From Plecoglossus altivelis (lineage: Eukaryota > Chordata > Actinopteri > Osmeriformes > Plecoglossidae): a stretch of DNA of 64,000 nucleotides. A program made the translations under genes and the position numbers. Every line of letters starts with the position of its first letter. Position 1 is the first letter of the stretch. The DNA lies in assembly GCA_036571765.1 (NCBI GenBank), contig BROE01000001.1, positions 3,951,137-4,015,136 on the forward strand. Reading direction: 5' to 3'. Of this stretch, positions 60,301-64,000 are shown one piece after another. The notes under the pieces were generated by a model, which saw only the letters and a list, made by a program, of their open reading frames with translations, was not told the DNA's origin and made no database searches.

Positions 60301-63300
60301 CCTAAAGCAGCAGCTGCCGTTCTATCGCTAATTGCTTTTATGAGAAAGAACCTTCAACTGTACAGACCAGCAAAGCTGTAAGCCAACGCAGGATAGGAAA
60401 CTAAGCCTGGAGGGCTGGAGAACTCAGACACATTAGGATGATATACATTTCACTAAGGCGTCACTGTTGAATCATCTGAAGGGGCTGTGCGACACTCACT
60501 GTTATCAGAGGGAACACAAGTGTCCCTGACTTTGCTACCGATCTCAGGCCGGCTGGTTAAACTTAGGCAGGACAGGTGCTGAAAGGCTGCTTTCATTTTC
60601 CAGAAAAAAGAAGCCGAACAGTGGCTTCTGACTAGGCATTTCTGTTTGGCCAACTGACAAGAGAGCTGAAACGCCTGGCTAGAGTGAGGTGCGTCAAGGG
60701 AATATATGAGAACGTAAAGTGTACAAATTCACGTACGGTCCAGTATGTTATGTGCATACCATCAGCAACACATCCTAGGTATTCTAAGTACTACACGTAT
60801 ATACGGTGGAGAGTCCTGTGTGGTTGTATGCATGGTATGCTGTGCTCAAGGTAACCGTGTACAGCATGCCTGCGTGTGTGCAATGGTGCCTCGGTGTCAA
60901 CCGTTCGTGAGCTCTCCTGTTGCTGCCTCGTATCAGCATGCGAGAGTGGCCTCATTCCCAGCCAGGCTGTTAGCTGGTGTTTGTCTGTTGACTGCATAGC
61001 TGACATTGGCTGTGGCCCCGGAACTGCAGTGTTTCTAAAGGACAAGGAGACCGCCACCGAGCTCAGCGGTCAGGATGGAGAGAATGGGGCGGAGGTACGG
61101 AGAGAGGGAAGAGGGTTCGAGGGTGGAAAGCAGGGTGGAAAGGTTGCGAGGAGAGAAGAGACAGGAAGAGGCCTAGAAAAGACCTGAGAGAGTTTTATGA
61201 GAGTGTCGTGGGAGGCAGAGAGAGAGAGAAGGTCTGAGAGACTTGGAACAATGGTCGCCTGTGTTCCTGCATGTAGGAGTGGGTTTGGTTCCATGGACCA
61301 TGGTGACTGGTCCCAACAGTCTGGGAGTTATTTTCAGGTCTCTGTACGGACGGCAGGGCTATAATCAAGAAAACATCAGGGCAGCTGCTGGGCCCCGCTG
61401 GCCTGTAGGACTCTGGGAATGAAGGATGAAAGGAAGAGTGTGCGGAAAAGAGGGAGATGGAGAGAGGGAAACAGAGACAGAGAAAGAAAGAAAGAAATAC
61501 TCTGAGAGAGAAAGGAACAGGGAGTGATAGAAAATGCTTAAGTGAAAGTTAACTTGCTGTCCCCTCATTATAAGAGGGGAATCATCATTTGAAAATACCA
61601 GGGTTGAACCACAAGTTCATATTGATACCAACACCACAACCACACAGAGGCTTTAGCACCGAAAGTATGTTTAGAGAGTTCACAGAAACATCCTTAATGA
61701 CCACTTCTCGATTTGACAGGTTTTAATCCAGCCTCGTGCATTACCACTGCATTATCTCTATTGTCTCTACAGATATCAGGCAGTCATAACCGGATCATGT
61801 GACGACAAACACCGCAAACAACCGAAAGCCGTACATGATGGACAAAACAAATGGTATTTTGGCATTTACGCATATACCGTACATTCCGTCACTTGCATTT
61901 GCTATGGCCTAACAATGACCATATTCTGCCAACGCTGATGTTTCCGCAGGAAATGGCTTATCCCCTACAGGTGCAGAGAACGGGCTGAAGGGGAAACAAC
62001 CATACTCCGTTGAGACACCTTATGGCTTCCGCCTGGACCTGGACTTCCTGAAGTATGTTGACGACATTGAAAAGGGCAACACCATCAAAAGAGTTCCCAT
62101 CCAGCGGCGGAGCAGGGGCCCAAGGTCAAGTACTCTGCCCCGGTACCTCAGCCTCTCTGGGAATGGCTACCGACCCAGTCCCTGGGGCTCCACTGGGGCT
62201 CTGGCCCCCAGGTCTCGGCTCCTGGAGGGCCAGCACGGCTATGGATCCTGTACCTTCGACGGAAGGTTCCTGGCTTCTCCGGGAGGGTTTAGATCTCGGG
62301 CCGAAATGGAGGCCAGCATCAGGGCCTTCGATGAGCAGTCTCTGGGGGAACACATCCGGCCTCATCTCCTCCGGGCCTCCAGCCTGCCTCTCACAGTGCA
62401 TCTAAGGAAGGGCTCCGAGTCCACGGAAGACCCCAGCAGTCTGCGGAGCTCCCACGACCACCTGGGAGGGAGGGACACATCCACCGAAGACGTCTTCTAC
62501 TGCCCGGAACGCTCCTCGGACGGCCCGTCCGGCCAGGACTTCTCAGGGACGCTGCGACGCCTCAGCGAGGCCCTGGAGCGCGTGGGCGAGCTGGAGATGG
62601 AGGTGAGGGTCATCCCTGAGCTCAGGGCGCAGATCTGCATCCTCCAGGAGGAGAGAGAGAGGCTCCGTCTGGGTCTGGCTCCCTGCTCTGGCTCACAAAC
62701 CTCCATAAATGGCGCAAAAGACCCCCCTTACACGACCTCGGACCTCAAAAGACCCCGACAGGACAGTCAGAGCCTCATGTTCTCCCCCGACGGCCATGAC
62801 ATGGCAGAGGGAGACGGGAACCCCAGCCACGAGTGGAGGACCAGCACGGACCTGGACGAGCTGCTGACCGTGACCTCCCTGCAGGCCAAGGTGGCCGTGC
62901 TGGAGCAGAAGCTCCACGAGAGCAGCCTGGAGCTCCAGCAGGCCAGAGGGCTGCTGAGTGAGCAGCAGGAGGAGAGGCGGAGGAAAGAGGACAGGCTGGA
63001 GCAGCTGACCAGGACCACCGGAGGTTGGGTCCGAGCTGAGAGAGTGGCCGTGGACCAGGATGTGGAGGAGAGCTCCACGAGACGTGCCTCCGCAGCGTCG
63101 CCGGACCGCAGCCCGTCCACCTCAGATGGGCTGAACAAAGTAGCCCCAACACCCACCCATTTGACTGACCCTAAAGATGGAGAGGAGAAACACAACAGCA
63201 CGGCGTTGGTTCACCGAAGGTCCTTGGAAGTCCAGACGACGGAACCATCAGAGGAGGCTCTGCCAGGGGGCCCGGAACCCGAGGAGGCAGCCTTTCATGT

Positions 63301-63494
63301 GAGGAGGATCCATAATCTTCTGGAACAGCAGTGGGTGCTGCTGTGTGGGAGGGGAGAACCAGAGAGGGGCGCGAACCTGGAACACCTCGACCCCAAGGTC
63401 ATATTTCTTCAGCAGGAGATGATGAGACTGATCCACACCCTGTCCTCCTCCTACTCCCCCGGACACCCTGAGAGGGAAGCTTTGCAACATGGAG
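57382..63494 (+). CDS. kank4: KN motif and ankyrin repeat domain-containing protein 4 (N-terminal part; continues past window)
   Basis: Adaptor of the KANK family, which links talin-rich adhesions and the cell cortex to actin and microtubule control. Two coding exons are visible: 57382-57388 (ATGAGAG, GTATGT donor) and 61950 to about 63494. The 7-nt exon leaves phase 1 and the large exon supplies the two missing bases, giving MRGNGLSPTG and then the KN motif PYSVETPYGFRLDLDFLKYV (about residues 20-58). Coiled coils follow near LEMEVRVIPELRAQ and LQAKVAVLEQKLHESSLELQ, then the segment IHNLLEQQWVLL seen before the ankyrin repeats. About 517 residues are visible; the ankyrin repeats lie beyond the edge. 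YVDDIEKGNTIKR matches KANK4 more closely than KANK1-3. The frame is also open upstream of 57382, so an earlier start is possible. The 3' donor (GTGCAG) is weak, so that boundary is approximate. Confidence 0.92.
58823..58994. other. Assembly gap (172 N)
   Basis: An unbroken run of N. The sequence just before it (about 58640-58822) and just after it (about 59008-59200) are noisy copies of each other, differing mainly by one-base indels, as expected of overlapping uncorrected contig ends. Confidence 0.98.
60169..60176. promoter_or_regulatory. Perfect CRE octamer in the KANK4 intron
   Basis: TGACGTCA about 10 bp after a TTTTTATA stretch, 1.8 kb before the large KANK4 exon. Confidence 0.35.
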
Positions 63495-64000
63495 GTGCAG
63501 TACACTTTTGTCTCTCTGTCTGAGAAACATGCTGAAAGTATAAATGTAAATGTAAATATTGCTGTGGAAGGAGAAATGCACCACTAACAGAGGTACAGAG
63601 GAATCATATAGGAAACTATTCCTTGGGTCAAGCAAAACACACTTTTGCTGTTCCCCGCACTATTCATTAGCATTTCAATATAGTAATTCAAACCATCTAT
63701 GACTGTTATTGAAATCCAGTTGTGCTGTAGTCAGCACATTTCACTCATCGCCAGGGGGCTCCTCTTATTGAAACAGGGAACTTCTGGTCAAATTTGTAAG
63801 TCAATGCTGAAAGGAGTCGTTGCACGCAGATTCCATTACCGTGTAACAGAAACCACATCATTTTGGATTATTCTCGGCCAAATGGAGACCCACAATTTAC
63901 TATTCAGTGTAAATTGATGGTTGTAGTTGGTTTGGCTTGATAGGGTTTTATTGATGACAGAGACTCCTCCTCTGCTGGTCGTATCTCAAAAGGGAAATGT
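63495..64000 (+). other. KANK4 downstream intron (partial)
   Basis: AT-rich sequence after the large KANK4 exon, with no further exon recognised before the window ends. Confidence 0.6.

Larger units (their letters stand above)
57389..61949 (+). other. KANK4 intron with assembly gap
   Basis: No coding exon recognised. It contains the N gap with duplicated flanks (58640-59200), a 21-nt G run (59677-59697), a perfect CRE octamer (60169-60176) and GA-rich stretches near 61080-61230 and 61440-61520. Confidence 0.65.

Noticed and set aside
62767..63201. Minus-strand ORFs of 125-144 residues
   Set aside because: Shadows of the KANK4 coding exon.
1..64000. CRISPR array, bacterial operon, tRNA or rRNA genes, viral insert
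   Set aside because: The repeats lack CRISPR spacing, genes are spliced vertebrate genes, tRNA-like matches are SINE remnants, and no viral coding sequence was recognised.

Overview
The window is vertebrate nuclear DNA, most likely from a ray-finned (teleost) fish. Coding exons are short, bounded by GT/AG splice sites, and separated by introns full of CA, GA and CT microsatellites. I see at least one tRNA-derived SINE and no bacterial-style operon. The proteins are vertebrate, and most of the gene order matches human 1p31.3. I joined exons by hand using reading-frame phase. Coordinates are for coding sequence; untranslated ends are mostly not placed.

Layout: PDE4B (minus, coding exons 1975-26817, further 5' exons possible), LEPROT (minus, 40326-41292), UBE2U (minus, 41610-43935), PGM1 (minus, 44641-49165), ANGPTL3 (minus, 50813-53285) and KANK4 (plus, 57382 to about 63494, running off the right edge). 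Five genes lie head-to-tail on the minus strand; KANK4 diverges from ANGPTL3 across about 4 kb. The roles are unrelated: cAMP breakdown (PDE4B), endosomal receptor trafficking (LEPROT), ubiquitin conjugation (UBE2U), glucose-phosphate interconversion (PGM1), secreted lipase inhibition (ANGPTL3) and talin/actin scaffolding (KANK4). This is conserved synteny, not a functional operon.

PDE4B shows three alternative 5' ends: a long form through the exon at 26585-26817, a probable second long form starting at 24727, and the 16-residue super-short start at 6670. LEPROT, PGM1 and ANGPTL3 reconstruct as complete uninterrupted reading frames of 131, 566 and 475 residues. UBE2U has all E2 hallmarks (HPN, catalytic Cys89), but its C-terminal exons need two opposite single-base frame changes.

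Items most worth a second look: a perfect 208-bp inverted repeat flanking the two N-terminal PDE4B exons; a possible unlisted PDE4B first exon; the broken UBE2U tail; an HNF1-plus-TATA promoter and a cluster of five forkhead 7-mers upstream of ANGPTL3; a missing furin site in ANGPTL3; and an assembly gap flanked by noisy duplicates, which warns of local indel errors. I found no evidence of a wholly new biological system.
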